Below, one piece after another: positions 8,197-18,332 of a DNA stretch of 64,000 bases. This DNA is from Vibrio sp. HI00D65 (GTDB lineage: Bacteria > Pseudomonadota > Gammaproteobacteria > Enterobacterales > Vibrionaceae), in NCBI RefSeq assembly GCF_001635455.1, contig NZ_LWEH01000613.1, positions 62,001 through 126,000 on the forward strand. The letters run 5' to 3'. The position numbers and the translations under genes were made by a program. Under the pieces are notes generated by a model. The model made no database searches and was not told where the DNA came from. It was given only the letters and a program-made list of their open reading frames with translations. Each line of letters starts with the position of its first letter. Within the stretch, counting starts at the first letter, position 1.

Positions 8197-10140
8197 TTGG
8201 CAGTCATTAATCGCTGTGTACTCCGGTTGATCAAGCTTGCCAGAGATTTGGTTACATGGGTCGGATAGCATAACTGAGAGAGTGTGTTGTTCTTTTTTAA
8301 GCAGGTCTAGCTCTCCAGAAACTTCACCATTTAAAGTTTGAACGCTCTGTGAAGCTTCCTCTGCAGCGGATGCTCCAATAATGTGCATAGGTTCAAGCTT
8401 GAAGCGACCACGGTCAAAACTCGCGTTGAATTCGGGGATTTCAAACACGTTATCGGTCGAGGTTTCCGAAAGCGTATTGTTAAAGGTCATCACACCCTGG
8501 CGAACGCTGCCTTTAAGTTGGCCCGTGGTTGAATAGCCCAGCATGAGTGAATCGCCATAGAGACCAGAGGCTTGCAGTTCAAACTCACAAAAACCCGTTG
8601 CATCGAGTGGTAAGTCGAGTTGCTGCAGCATTGGCGAGATAGGTAAGCCATCTGCGGAGATATCGACACGCCACGGTTTGCTGATTTGGTTAAAGTCGAG
8701 TGTCGCATTGGCTTCGATATAACCCTGCTTAAGAGGAGCAAACAGGCGTGTTAGCGTCCATTTCCCTTGGTTACTATTCATCTCAATCACAGGTTGAGCG
8801 CTGAGAATATTGTGATAGCTAGCGTCGTTCGCGCTGGCCATCAGTTTTCCTTGCCACAAACCTAGCTTTCTATCTTGAAGCAGTTGAACGTGGTGTCCTT
8901 CAATGTGGAGCCCAGAGACTTGCCAGTAAGGCTTTTGTGCCAGTTGTATGAGTTGGGTGCGTTCCACATTTAGTCGGTCTATAGAAGCTTGCTGAAGCTC
9001 TTTAAGCCAAGGTAAGAGGCGTGTTACTGGCTGTGGTTTATCTTGGCTTTCTGTGACCCATTTAATGCCTTGCAGATCGAGCTGAGCTAATTCAATGCTT
9101 CTAGGGGTGACTTCACCATTGAGCTGAACGGTGCCTTGCAGAAATTGAGTATAGAAATCTTCAATCAGTATCTGGTTTGGCTCTAGGCTTAGCTTGATAT
9201 TTGGCTCGATGAAGATGTCATCATCAACAGTGACCCCTTCGGCTTGCAGCGAGAAAAGTGCTTTCTGTTGTCGCCAAAGCTCGAAAGGCAATTTGATGTT
9301 TTCTAGTGAAGCATCAAAGGCAGCAAGGTGCCCGCTTGGCCATTCGATGTCGCTATGTAAAATATCTAAGCTGTTGATATGGTTAATACGAATGCCCGCT
9401 ACGTCCCATTCTTTGTTTAATAGGCTCTGACTTTGCTGCTGGTTGAGGCGTAAACCATTTACAGTGACATTCACTAGTGACCAATCATGCTTATATTGTT
9501 CTGCTTGTCCTGAAATTTTGGCACCGCGCCATTCAAACGAAGCGCCATAAAGAGTGCTGTCGCTCGGTTTAAGGTCAAGGTCGATCAGAAGGTTATCGAA
9601 GGCTTCACCTTGCCAATAGAGTTGCGAAGCGGAAAGTTGGGTTTTGCCATAAGGCAGCAGTGTCTGATTATTGCTAAAGGTTGGCTCGGCGATCTGTAGA
9701 TCGATGCCCCGCACATTAAAGCTGTTGGTCGAAAAATCCAGATTATTGATCGCCAACTGGCGGAGCTTGAGGTTTTGCTCGGTTAACAGAGGTGAGAGCG
9801 CTTCGAGATCGCTCGATTCCAACTGGATACCACTGATTAATACAGAGTCTAAGACGAGTTTGGCTTCAATGAGAGAGTCAGGGCTGAACCAGAGATCGAC
9901 CTTATCGATATACAGAGGTGGTTGCTTTTCTGGTTGGGTATAGGTGATTCCCATTAGGGTGATGTGATAAGGCGCTTGATACTCGACATCTTCAATGACC
10001 ACTGGTTGATCAACCGTGTGCTTGATAAAAAAGTTAGCAACATCCGCACGGTATTGAGTCTGTAGGCTTAATAGCAACGCTGCGATAACCGCAACGGCGA
10101 TAGCCAACACAATACCGAACACCATGAATACCTTTTTCAT
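8170..10140 (-). CDS. AsmA family protein
   Basis: A 656-residue protein with an N-terminal membrane anchor (MKKVFMVFGIVLAIAVAVIAALLL) and a long periplasmic part of repeated beta-rich segments (for example LNGEVTPRSIELAQLDLQGI and INGD/LNGEV-like turns). This layout is that of AsmA-like proteins, bridge-like lipid-transfer proteins linked to phospholipid traffic between inner and outer membranes. Length resembles the E. coli YicH/AsmA members (about 570-620 aa) more than the large TamB/YhdP types. It is transcribed alone, convergent with the yiiD-like gene; the specific subtype cannot be settled by eye. Confidence 0.82.
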   Translation of the reverse strand: MKKVFMVFGIVLAIAVAVIAALLLSLQTQYRADVANFFIKHTVDQPVVIEDVEYQAPYHITLMGITYTQPEKQPPLYIDKVDLWFSPDSLIEAKLVLDSVLISGIQLESSDLEALSPLLTEQNLKLRQLAINNLDFSTNSFNVRGIDLQIAEPTFSNNQTLLPYGKTQLSASQLYWQGEAFDNLLIDLDLKPSDSTLYGASFEWRGAKISGQAEQYKHDWSLVNVTVNGLRLNQQQSQSLLNKEWDVAGIRINHINSLDILHSDIEWPSGHLAAFDASLENIKLPFELWRQQKALFSLQAEGVTVDDDIFIEPNIKLSLEPNQILIEDFYTQFLQGTVQLNGEVTPRSIELAQLDLQGIKWVTESQDKPQPVTRLLPWLKELQQASIDRLNVERTQLIQLAQKPYWQVSGLHIEGHHVQLLQDRKLGLWQGKLMASANDASYHNILSAQPVIEMNSNQGKWTLTRLFAPLKQGYIEANATLDFNQISKPWRVDISADGLPISPMLQQLDLPLDATGFCEFELQASGLYGDSLMLGYSTTGQLKGSVRQGVMTFNNTLSETSTDNVFEIPEFNASFDRGRFKLEPMHIIGASAAEEASQSVQTLNGEVSGELDLLKKEQHTLSVMLSDPCNQISGKLDQPEYTAINDCQQKSATSEE

Positions 10141-10204
10141 TCCCTGAAAGCCTTACATTTCAATAGTCTTAAAACAGAGTGGAACAAAAAGGGACAAGCA
10201 TCAA

Positions 10205-10232
10205 CAAAAAAGCCCCTCAAAAGAGGGGCTTG
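10205..10232 (-). terminator. Terminator after pckA
   Basis: AAGCCCCTC / GAGGGGCTT with a 4-base loop, then TTTTTTGTTG on the minus strand; about 60 bases past the pckA stop. Confidence 0.85.
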
Positions 10233-10293
10233 CTACAAAAATATCGTTTTAAATGAGCGTTCGCTTTTGGCTTAGCCCGAGCAGATGCTTGGA

Positions 10294-11919
10294 TTAATCG
10301 AGTTGTGGACCAGCCGCAACCAGTGACTTACCTTCAGCGTTGTCAGTGTACTTATCAAAGTTGTTGATGAAGCGCTCTGCTAGATGTTTCGCTTTGCTTT
10401 CCCATTGTAGTGGGTCTGTGTACGTGTCGCGTGGGTCTAGGATCGCTGGGTCAACATCGTGCAGCGCTAGAGGCACTTCTAGATTAAACATAGGGATAAC
10501 CTTAGTTTCAGCCTGGTCGATAGAACCATCTAGGATAGCGTCGATGATGCCACGAGTATCTTGGATAGAGATACGTTTACCAGTACCGTTCCAACCTGTG
10601 TTTACTAGGTAAGCTTCAGCGCCTGCTGCTTCCATGCGTTTCACTAGTACTTCAGCGTACTGAGTTGGGTGAAGCGTTAGGAACGCCGCGCCAAACGCTG
10701 CAGAGAAGGTTGGAGTCGGCTCTGTGATGCCGCGCTCTGTACCTGCTAGCTTCGCTGTGAAACCAGATAGGAAGTGGTACTTCGTTTGCTCTGGAGTCAG
10801 TTTAGAAACTGGTGGTAGTACACCAAATGCATCAGCAGTCAGGAAGATAACCTTTTGAGCGTGACCTGCTTTTGATACTGGCTTAACGATGTTGTCGATG
10901 TGGTGAATCGGGTAAGAAACACGAGTGTTTTCTGTTTTAGAACCGTCATCAAAATCGATAGAACCATCGCCACGAACCGTCACGTTTTCTAGCAGTGCAT
11001 CACGACGGATTGCATTGTAGATTTCTGGTTCTGCTTCTTTAGATAGACGGATCGTCTTCGCGTAACAACCGCCTTCAAAGTTGAAGATACCGTCGTCATC
11101 CCAACCGTGCTCATCATCACCGATTAGCTCACGTTTAGGGTCTGTTGATAGCGTTGTTTTACCTGTGCCCGATAGACCGAAGAATACCGCTACATCGCCT
11201 TTCTCGCCGACGTTTGCACTACAGTGCATTGAAGCGATACCTTGCAGAGGAAGTAGGTAGTTCATCATTGCGAACATGCCTTTCTTCATCTCACCGCCGT
11301 ACCAAGTACCACCGATGATTTGAACACGCTCTGTTAGGTTGAATGCTACGAAGTTTTCAGAGTTTAGGCCCTGTTTTTCCCAGTTAGGGTTGGTTGTTTT
11401 AGCACCGTTCATTACCACGAAATCAGGTTCGAACGTTGCTAGCTCTTCGTCAGTTGGACGAATAAACATGTTCTTAACGAAGTGCGCTTGCCACGCTACT
11501 TCTGTGATAATACGCACACTTAGGCGCGTATCTGGGTTAGCACCACAGTAACCGTCAATGACAAACAGGCGCTTGCCAGATAGCTGAGTTGTTACAAGCT
11601 CTTTTAGCTCATTCCATACTTCAGTTGTGATCGGTTTGTTGTCGTTTTTGCCTTGATCTGACCACCACATGGTATCGCGGGTTGTGTCATCTTTAACAAT
11701 GTACTTATCTTTCGGTGAGCGGCCAGTAAAGATACCAGTGTCAACAGCAACAGCACCTAGTTCCGTTACTACGCCTTTTTCGTAGCCTTCCAAACCTGGC
11801 AGTGTTTCTTCAACGAATAACTGCTCATAGCTAGGATTGCGAAGAACTTCGGTAACGCCAGTAAGTCCGTGCTTTGTTAGATCAATTTGTGCAGCCTTAG
11901 TATGTTCCATAACGGTCAT
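10294..11919 (-). CDS. pckA: Phosphoenolpyruvate carboxykinase (ATP)
   Basis: Cytosolic enzyme converting oxaloacetate to phosphoenolpyruvate with ATP, the entry step of gluconeogenesis. The 541 residues match the E. coli enzyme (540). Clear motifs: TGIFTGRSPKDKYIV (substrate binding), the kinase P-loop GLSGTGKTTLS, the metal-binding LIGDDEHGW, the YPIHHIDNIV block, and the C-terminal NTGWNGTGKRIS. The ATG has a GGAG-type site. It is monocistronic, with its own terminator. Control by CRP, as in E. coli, is plausible but I could not find a convincing full site upstream. Confidence 0.98.
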   Translation of the reverse strand: MTVMEHTKAAQIDLTKHGLTGVTEVLRNPSYEQLFVEETLPGLEGYEKGVVTELGAVAVDTGIFTGRSPKDKYIVKDDTTRDTMWWSDQGKNDNKPITTEVWNELKELVTTQLSGKRLFVIDGYCGANPDTRLSVRIITEVAWQAHFVKNMFIRPTDEELATFEPDFVVMNGAKTTNPNWEKQGLNSENFVAFNLTERVQIIGGTWYGGEMKKGMFAMMNYLLPLQGIASMHCSANVGEKGDVAVFFGLSGTGKTTLSTDPKRELIGDDEHGWDDDGIFNFEGGCYAKTIRLSKEAEPEIYNAIRRDALLENVTVRGDGSIDFDDGSKTENTRVSYPIHHIDNIVKPVSKAGHAQKVIFLTADAFGVLPPVSKLTPEQTKYHFLSGFTAKLAGTERGITEPTPTFSAAFGAAFLTLHPTQYAEVLVKRMEAAGAEAYLVNTGWNGTGKRISIQDTRGIIDAILDGSIDQAETKVIPMFNLEVPLALHDVDPAILDPRDTYTDPLQWESKAKHLAERFINNFDKYTDNAEGKSLVAAGPQLD

Positions 11920-12192
11920 AGGTGCTCCTTGTAGGATATTTTGTAGGGATTTTGTATTAATTTTTTATTGTTATCTGCTCACCATGCTAGCAACGAGACT
12001 CGGGGGAAACAGGGATGTAGCTCAAAAACATCCATATTAACCATGGGGTTTTAAGTGTCTCGTCACATATTGGCCTAACTAGTCTATCCTGTACGCAAAC
12101 CTTTGCGCTAGGGGCTGAAACATTATTAATTGATTAAAATTAAGCGGTGATTTTATTACGAGATGTTACGAAGTTTGCGCTATTTTGATCAC
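11920..12192. other. pckA upstream spacer
   Basis: An A/T-rich non-coding spacer between pckA and the hslO terminator. It should hold the pckA promoter and leader. A TCACA half-site occurs at 12064 and GATCACAAA at 12186, but neither has a proper partner for a CRP site. No ORF or hairpin of note. Confidence 0.4.
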
Positions 12193-12222
12193 AAAAAAGG
12201 CCAGCTTAGTGCTGACCTTTTT
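12193..12222 (-). terminator. Terminator after hslO
   Basis: AAAGGTCAGC / GCTGGCCTTT stem with a run of T on the minus strand. The matching A run makes it look bidirectional. It lies 34 bases beyond the hslO stop. Confidence 0.8.
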
Positions 12223-12255
12223 GGGGTAAATTACGTGTTTTTGGTACGACGTAAA

Positions 12256-13134
12256 TTAATGAACCGTATTGCTGCCTTTATCTGCTGCTTCTGCATACAG
12301 TGCATCAACATCGTTCTTGTCGAACGAGTAGCTCGTACCACAGTAATCACAGTGAAGAGCAACGCTACCTTCAGTGCTTAGGATGTCGTAAATCTCTTCT
12401 TGAGCAACGGTAATGATCGCTGCTGCGCTTCGTTCACGAGAACAACCGCAGAAGAATTCAACTGGTTGCGGTGTGAAAAGTTGTACTTTCTCTTGGTTGT
12501 ACAAACGGTAAAGCAGTTCGTTTGCTTCTAGAGAGAATAGTTCTTCGTTTTTCACTGTGTCTGTTAGCTGCTCTAGGTGCTCGAAGTCATTTGGAGTACC
12601 AGTGCCGTCAGGCATAACTTGTAGCAACATACCAGCAGCGTGTGCTTTGCCTTCGTGCTCACCAGTACGCAGCCATAGACGAGTCTTAAGCTGCTCAGAG
12701 TTCGCGAAGTAACCTTCAAGTACTTGAGCTAGTGTGTCGCCTTCAAGACCAACGATACCTTGGTAGCGTTCGCCTTTCTTAGGATCGATAGTGATCACTA
12801 GGTGGCCTTTGCCCATTAGGTCGTGTAGGCCAGCATCGTCGGCAATATCACCTTCAAAACGAGCAACACCACGGATCTTTTGGTTATGGTCGCCATTGAT
12901 AACTGCTAGAGATACTGGGCCATCACCTTGCAGTTGCATAGTGATAGAGCCTTCAAATTTTAGAGTCGCAGTCAGTAGCGTGGTTGAAACCAATAGCTCA
13001 CCCAGCAGCTTTTGTACTGGAGCTGGGTATTCCTTGCTAGAAATAATCTGTTGGTACGCTTCATCCATTTGTACCAATTCACCACGTACTGATAGGTCTT
13101 CAAATAGGTAGCGATTTAAAACATTGTTTGCCAT
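12256..13134 (-). CDS. hslO: Redox-regulated chaperone Hsp33
   Basis: Cytosolic holdase chaperone switched on by oxidation plus unfolding, protecting proteins from bleach and heat. The 292 residues match the E. coli protein (292-294). The C-terminal zinc centre is intact: C229-x-C231 and C262-x-x-C265 (FFCGCSRER, LHCDYCGTS), whose disulfide formation drives activation. The start ATG follows AAGGAA. It lies 18 bases downstream of hslR on the same strand, the conserved hslR-hslO heat-shock pair. Confidence 0.97.
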   Translation of the reverse strand: MANNVLNRYLFEDLSVRGELVQMDEAYQQIISSKEYPAPVQKLLGELLVSTTLLTATLKFEGSITMQLQGDGPVSLAVINGDHNQKIRGVARFEGDIADDAGLHDLMGKGHLVITIDPKKGERYQGIVGLEGDTLAQVLEGYFANSEQLKTRLWLRTGEHEGKAHAAGMLLQVMPDGTGTPNDFEHLEQLTDTVKNEELFSLEANELLYRLYNQEKVQLFTPQPVEFFCGCSRERSAAAIITVAQEEIYDILSTEGSVALHCDYCGTSYSFDKNDVDALYAEAADKGSNTVH

Positions 13135-13152
13135 TTGGCTATTCCTTCTAGC

Positions 13153-13539
13153 TTATTGATGCTTGAACTTGATGATGTCACGACGTTGCTTTTTATCAGG
13201 GCGACGCTCTGGAGCTGGGTTATGTGCGTGTAGCTTGCGTTGTTTCGCAAATTCTTCTCGTTTCGCCAAGCTCTCAGTGGTTTCTTCATAGAGGGTTTGA
13301 GCGATCGGTGCTCCGCCACGATGGGCTGAAATTTTCTCGATCGTTACCGTCTTTTCCTCATTACCTTGGCGCAGTGTAATAACTGCCCCAAGTTCGACAA
13401 TCTTACTTGGCTTGCTGCGCTGACCATTATAGTGGACTTTGCCACCATCGACCATATTGCGAGCAATAGATCGAGTTTTGTAAAAGCGTGCTGCCCACAA
13501 CCATTTATCGAGTCTGACAGCTTCATTAGAAGTTTTCAT
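13153..13539 (-). CDS. hslR: Ribosome-associated heat-shock protein Hsp15
   Basis: S4-domain RNA-binding protein that rescues 50S subunits still carrying peptidyl-tRNA after abortive translation. The 128 residues compare with 133 in E. coli. The S4 motif VRLDKWLWAARFYKTRSIARNMVDGGKVHYNG occupies the first 45 residues or so (quoted in part: RLDKWLWAARFYKTRS), and the tail is strongly basic (PERRPDKKQRRDIIKF), as expected for rRNA contact. It is the first gene of the hslR-hslO pair and diverges from the gsp operon. Confidence 0.95.
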   Translation of the reverse strand: MKTSNEAVRLDKWLWAARFYKTRSIARNMVDGGKVHYNGQRSKPSKIVELGAVITLRQGNEEKTVTIEKISAHRGGAPIAQTLYEETTESLAKREEFAKQRKLHAHNPAPERRPDKKQRRDIIKFKHQ

Positions 13540-13827
13540 ATAGGGCTGTACCTTATTTAGTGAAAAATGAATTCGGTTTAACTGTTATGAACAGTGCGCA
13601 ACATGTTTTTGATGGTGCTTATCACGTTAGGTAGAGGTTTTATGTGGAGGCAGTTAGCATTTTTTTCAAGTCATAGAGCAAAATCGCTTTGTAATGACGA
13701 TTTATCGATTAGCTATGATATAGTTCGAGATCTTATGCTTATATGAACTCGGTATCTAACGAATGAATAAAAAAGCTGAAAGTTTAATAGTTTGCAATGT
13801 TTGTTGTCATGAGAAGGGGCAAAGGAA

Positions 13828-14751
13828 GTGGACTTTTTAGAGCTCAAAAGTCGCATGGGGAATTCCCCGCTGCTGAGCCGCCTATTAGAGAATGGATTTG
13901 TGCTTCAGCAGAAACTGAGCCTCGCTATTTGTTGTGTGCTTATTGCAGTCTCTGCATGGATTTTAGGGCAGCTTGTCTGGTTTATTGAACCAGTTGAGCA
14001 AACAGTCTTGCCCTGGAAAGCAACAATCTCATCGTCTGCGACTCCTCAATCAACCTTAGACATCTCTTCTTTGCAAAAGAGCAACATGTTTGGCGCTTAC
14101 AACCCAAGCAAGCCTGCAGTGGTTGAACAACAGGTGATTCAGGATGCGCCTAAGACTCGTCTTAACTTGGTGTTAGTGGGTGCGGTTGCCAGTTCTAACT
14201 CGGAGCTGAGCTTAGCTGTGATTGCCAACCGTGGTACGCAAGCGACCTACGGGATTAATGAACAGATAGAAGGCACCAGAGCCAAACTCAAAGCCGTATT
14301 AATTGACCGCGTCATCATTGATAACTCAGGTCGTGATGAAACGCTGATGCTAGAAGGTATCGAGTATAAGCGTTTAGCTGTATCTGAACCCGCACCACGT
14401 CGGGCTTCCTCTTCAGTGCGTGGCAACAACCCAGCTTCTGCAGAAGAGAAGCTCGATGAAATTAAAGCGAAGATAATGAAAGATCCACAGCAAATCTTCC
14501 AATATGTTCGCTTATCTCAAGTGAAGCGCGACGACAGTGTGATTGGTTATCGTGTGAGCCCTGGCAAAGATTCAGAACTTTTTAACTCTGTTGGGCTCCA
14601 AAACGGCGATATTGCAACTCAGTTAAATGGTCAAGACCTGACTGACCCAGCGGCTATGGGCAAGATATTCCGTTCAATCTCAGAACTGACAGAGTTAAAC
14701 CTGGTCGTTGAGCGAGATGGACAACAACATGAAGTGTTTATTGAATTTTAA
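13828..14751 (+). CDS. gspC: Type II secretion protein GspC (EpsC)
   Basis: Inner-membrane linker of the type II secretion system; its periplasmic HR domain binds the secretin N0 domain. The 307 residues match Vibrio EpsC (about 305). A short cytoplasmic N-terminus is followed by one membrane span near residues 31-53 (LAICCVLIAVSAWILGQLVW), an HR domain around 95-185 (LNLVLVGAVASSNSELSLAVI), and a C-terminal PDZ-like domain (GYRVSPGKDSELFNSVGLQNGD). The start is GTG at 13828 with an AAAGGAA site; it heads the twelve-gene gspCDEFGHIJKLMN operon. Confidence 0.95.
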   Translation: MDFLELKSRMGNSPLLSRLLENGFVLQQKLSLAICCVLIAVSAWILGQLVWFIEPVEQTVLPWKATISSSATPQSTLDISSLQKSNMFGAYNPSKPAVVEQQVIQDAPKTRLNLVLVGAVASSNSELSLAVIANRGTQATYGINEQIEGTRAKLKAVLIDRVIIDNSGRDETLMLEGIEYKRLAVSEPAPRRASSSVRGNNPASAEEKLDEIKAKIMKDPQQIFQYVRLSQVKRDDSVIGYRVSPGKDSELFNSVGLQNGDIATQLNGQDLTDPAAMGKIFRSISELTELNLVVERDGQQHEVFIEF

Positions 14752-14792
14752 AACTTTGCGTCTAACGAAAGACGAAAGTGTAGGAGAAGTAC

Positions 14793-16829
14793 GTGAAGCA
14801 TTGGTTTAAGAAAAGTGCATGGTTACTGGCAGGAAGCTTAATCTGCACGCCCGCAGCCTTCGCTAATGATTTTAGTGCCAGCTTTAAAGGCACTGATATT
14901 CAAGAGTTTATTAATATTGTTGGCCGTAACCTTGAGAAAACGATCATCGTTGACCCGTCAGTGCGCGGAAAAATTGATGTGCGTAGCTATGACGTACTCA
15001 ATGAAGAGCAATATTATAGCTTCTTCCTCAACGTCTTAGAGGTTTACGGTTACGCCGTGGTTGAGATGGAATCTGGTGTTTTGAAGATCATCAAAGCCAA
15101 AGACTCTAAGACTTCTGCGATTCCTGTGGTTGGCGAGCGTGAAAATATTAAAGGCGATAGCGTGGTCACTCGCGTTGTGACGGTTCGTAATGTTTCGGTT
15201 CGCGAGCTTTCGCCATTGCTACGTCAGCTGAATGACAATGCAGGTGCGGGTAACGTTGTGCACTATGATCCAGCCAACATCATCCTAATCACTGGCCGTG
15301 CTGCGGTCGTGAATCGCTTAGCTGAAATCATCAAACGTGTTGACCAAGCCGGTGATAAAGAGATCGAAGTGGTTGAATTAAAGAACGCTTCAGCCGCTGA
15401 GATGGTGCGTATCGTAGATGCTTTGAACAAAAACACTGACGCGAAAAACACTCCAGCATTTCTACAACCTAAGCTAGTAGCCGATGAGCGCACCAATGCA
15501 ATTCTTATCTCTGGTGACCCTAAAGTTCGTAGCCGTTTAAGAAAACTGATTGAGCAACTTGATGTCGAGATGGCAACCAAGGGCAACAACCAAGTTATCT
15601 ATCTTAAATATGCAAAAGCAGAAGACTTAGTCGATGTACTTAAAGGTGTATCGGATAACCTGCAGTCAGAAAAGCAGACTTCAACCAAAGGCAGCTCTTC
15701 TCAACGCGATAAAGTTGTGATTTCGGCACACAGCGATACCAACTCGTTAGTGATTACCGCGCAACCCGATATCATGAACGCGCTACAAGATGTGATTGCT
15801 CAATTAGATATTCGTCGTGCTCAAGTATTGATTGAAGCCTTGATTGTTGAAATGGCAGAAGGCGATGGCGTTAACCTTGGTGTGCAGTGGGGTAACCTAG
15901 AAACGGGTGCCATGATTCAATACAGCAATACTGGCACCTCGGTTGGCCAGGTTATGATTGGCTTAGAAGAGGCCAAGGATACGGAAAGAACAGAAAGCAC
16001 ATACGACCCTGAAAACCCAAATGCGATTGATGGTTATGTTGAACGTAAGTTCTCTGAAAAAGGGGATTATTCGACATTAGCCTCTGCACTGTCTAGCGTA
16101 AATGGTGCGGCGATGAGTGTGGTGATGGGCGATTGGACAGCCTTGATCAGTGCAGTTGCGACCGATTCCAACTCAAATATCTTATCTTCTCCAAGCATTA
16201 CCGTGATGGATAACGGCGAGGCATCATTCATTGTCGGTGAAGAGGTGCCGGTTCTCACTGGCTCTTCAGCTGGTTCAAACAACGATAACCCATTCCAAAC
16301 GGTTGAACGTAAAGAAGTGGGTATCAAGCTTAAAGTGGTGCCACAGATCAACGAAGGTGACTCGGTTCAGTTGCAAATAGAACAAGAAGTATCGAACGTA
16401 TTAGGCGCAAACGGTGCGGTTGATGTGCGTTTTGCTAAGCGTCAGCTCAATACTTCAGTGATTGTTCAAGACGGTCAAATGTTGGTACTTGGTGGTCTGA
16501 TTGACGAGCGTGCATTAGAGAGTGAGTCTAAGGTGCCACTATTGGGCGACATCCCGGTGCTCGGTCATCTATTCAAATCAACCAGTACTCAGGTTGAGAA
16601 AAAGAATCTAATGGTATTCATCAAGCCAACCATCATTCGTGATGGTATGACAGCCGATGGTATCACTCAGCGTAAATACAACTTCATCCGTGCTGAACAG
16701 CTGTATAAGTCAGAGCAAGGCCTGAAATTGATGGATAACGACAACATCCCAGTGTTGCCTAAATTCGGTTCAGAGAGGAATCATCCGGCTGAGATCCAAG
16801 CCTTCATCGATCAAATGGAACAAGAATAA
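14793..16829 (+). CDS. gspD: Type II secretion secretin GspD
   Basis: Outer-membrane channel of the type II secretion system, a 15-mer ring. The 678 residues include a signal peptide ending near AFA (residue 24), N0-N3 domains (FKGTDIQEFINIVGRNLEKT; VVTVRNVSVRELSPLLRQL; VIYLKYAKAEDLVDVLKGV; VVISAHSDTNSLVITAQPD) and the C-terminal secretin core with VPVLTG, VGIKLKVVPQIN and LVLGGLIDER. The start may be the GTG at 14793 after AGGAG. Its stop overlaps the gspE ATG by one base (TAATG). No lipobox is seen, so a separate pilotin or assembly factor would be needed. Confidence 0.97.
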   Translation: MKHWFKKSAWLLAGSLICTPAAFANDFSASFKGTDIQEFINIVGRNLEKTIIVDPSVRGKIDVRSYDVLNEEQYYSFFLNVLEVYGYAVVEMESGVLKIIKAKDSKTSAIPVVGERENIKGDSVVTRVVTVRNVSVRELSPLLRQLNDNAGAGNVVHYDPANIILITGRAAVVNRLAEIIKRVDQAGDKEIEVVELKNASAAEMVRIVDALNKNTDAKNTPAFLQPKLVADERTNAILISGDPKVRSRLRKLIEQLDVEMATKGNNQVIYLKYAKAEDLVDVLKGVSDNLQSEKQTSTKGSSSQRDKVVISAHSDTNSLVITAQPDIMNALQDVIAQLDIRRAQVLIEALIVEMAEGDGVNLGVQWGNLETGAMIQYSNTGTSVGQVMIGLEEAKDTERTESTYDPENPNAIDGYVERKFSEKGDYSTLASALSSVNGAAMSVVMGDWTALISAVATDSNSNILSSPSITVMDNGEASFIVGEEVPVLTGSSAGSNNDNPFQTVERKEVGIKLKVVPQINEGDSVQLQIEQEVSNVLGANGAVDVRFAKRQLNTSVIVQDGQMLVLGGLIDERALESESKVPLLGDIPVLGHLFKSTSTQVEKKNLMVFIKPTIIRDGMTADGITQRKYNFIRAEQLYKSEQGLKLMDNDNIPVLPKFGSERNHPAEIQAFIDQMEQE

Positions 16830-18331
16830 TGGCTGAGTTGATAGGGGCGGCACGTACTTATCAGCGCTTGCCGTTTAGCTTTGCGAATCGCTATAAGATG
16901 GTGTTGGAGTCTCAGCATCCAGAGCGCGCACCGATACTTTATTATGTTGAGCCACTGAAATCGGCGGCGATCATTGAAGTGAGTCGTGTTGTGAAAAATG
17001 GTTTCACGCCACAAGCGATTACTCTCGATGAGTTTGATAAAAAATTGACCGACGCTTATCAGCGTGACTCGTCAGAAGCTCGTCAGCTCATGGAAGACAT
17101 TGGGGCTGACAACGACGACTTTTTCTCGCTAGCAGAAGAGTTACCGCAAGATGAAGACTTGCTTGAGTCAGAAGACGATGCGCCAATCATCAAGCTGATT
17201 AATGCGATGTTGGGTGAGGCGATAAAAGAAGGTGCTTCGGATATCCATATCGAGACCTTTGAGAAGTCGCTTTCGATCCGTTTCCGTATTGATGGTGTGT
17301 TGCGTGATGTTCTCGCGCCAAGCCGTAAATTGGCGCCGTTGCTTGTGTCGCGTGTAAAGGTGATGGCAAAGTTGGATATTGCAGAAAAACGCGTGCCACA
17401 GGATGGTCGTATCTCACTGCGTATTGGTGGTCGAGCTGTCGACGTTCGTGTCTCTACCATGCCTTCATCGCATGGTGAGCGTGTGGTAATGCGTCTGTTG
17501 GATAAAAACGCGACTCGCCTAGACTTGCACAGTTTAGGTATGACGGCAGAGAACCACGAAAACTTCCGTAAACTGATTCAGCGTCCGCACGGCATTATCT
17601 TAGTAACGGGTCCTACAGGTTCGGGTAAATCCACAACCTTGTACGCTGGCCTGCAAGAGCTAAATAGCAACGAACGTAATATCCTTACTGTCGAAGACCC
17701 AATCGAATTCGATATCGATGGTATCGGCCAAACACAAGTAAACCCTAAGGTGGATATGACCTTTGCTCGCGGTTTACGTGCGATTCTTCGTCAAGACCCG
17801 GACGTGGTAATGATTGGTGAGATTCGTGACTTAGAAACTGCTGAGATTGCGGTTCAAGCCTCTTTGACGGGTCACTTGGTGATGTCGACTCTGCATACCA
17901 ATACCGCGATAGGTGCCATTACGCGTCTGCGCGATATGGGTATTGAACCATTCCTTATCTCCTCTTCTCTGCTTGGTGTGTTAGCGCAGCGCTTAGTTCG
18001 TACCTTGTGTAACGACTGTAAAGAACCGTACGAAGCGGACAAAGAGACCAAAAAGCTTTTTGATTTAAAGAAGAAAGACAGCCTAACGCTTTATCATGCA
18101 AAAGGTTGTGAAGAGTGTAACCATAAGGGGTATCGTGGCCGAACTGGTATTCATGAGTTGCTAATGATCGATGACTCAGTACAAGAACTGATTCACAGTG
18201 AAGCGGGCGAACAGGCGATTGAAAAAGCAATTCGTGGCACAACACCAAGTATTCGAGATGATGGCTTGAGCAAGGTTCGGAAAGGGATAACGTCTCTAGA
18301 AGAAGTGATGCGCGTGACCAAGGAAGTCTAA
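16829..18331 (+). CDS. gspE: Type II secretion ATPase GspE
   Basis: Cytoplasmic hexameric ATPase that powers pseudopilus assembly. The 500 residues match EpsE (503). It has the N1/N2 domains that bind GspL, Walker A GPTGSGKS (residues 261-268), the Asp box and Walker B (RQDPDVVMIGEIRD), the His box (LTGHLVMSTLHTN) and the C-terminal four-cysteine zinc element (LCNDC ... GCEEC, about residues 394-431). The ATG overlaps the gspD stop and gspF follows after a one-base gap, implying translational coupling. Confidence 0.97.
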   Translation: MAELIGAARTYQRLPFSFANRYKMVLESQHPERAPILYYVEPLKSAAIIEVSRVVKNGFTPQAITLDEFDKKLTDAYQRDSSEARQLMEDIGADNDDFFSLAEELPQDEDLLESEDDAPIIKLINAMLGEAIKEGASDIHIETFEKSLSIRFRIDGVLRDVLAPSRKLAPLLVSRVKVMAKLDIAEKRVPQDGRISLRIGGRAVDVRVSTMPSSHGERVVMRLLDKNATRLDLHSLGMTAENHENFRKLIQRPHGIILVTGPTGSGKSTTLYAGLQELNSNERNILTVEDPIEFDIDGIGQTQVNPKVDMTFARGLRAILRQDPDVVMIGEIRDLETAEIAVQASLTGHLVMSTLHTNTAIGAITRLRDMGIEPFLISSSLLGVLAQRLVRTLCNDCKEPYEADKETKKLFDLKKKDSLTLYHAKGCEECNHKGYRGRTGIHELLMIDDSVQELIHSEAGEQAIEKAIRGTTPSIRDDGLSKVRKGITSLEEVMRVTKEV

Positions 18332-18332
18332 T

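Noticed and set aside
12064..12191. CRP site for pckA
   Set aside because: Only isolated TCACA-like half-sites were found, with no correctly spaced partner.
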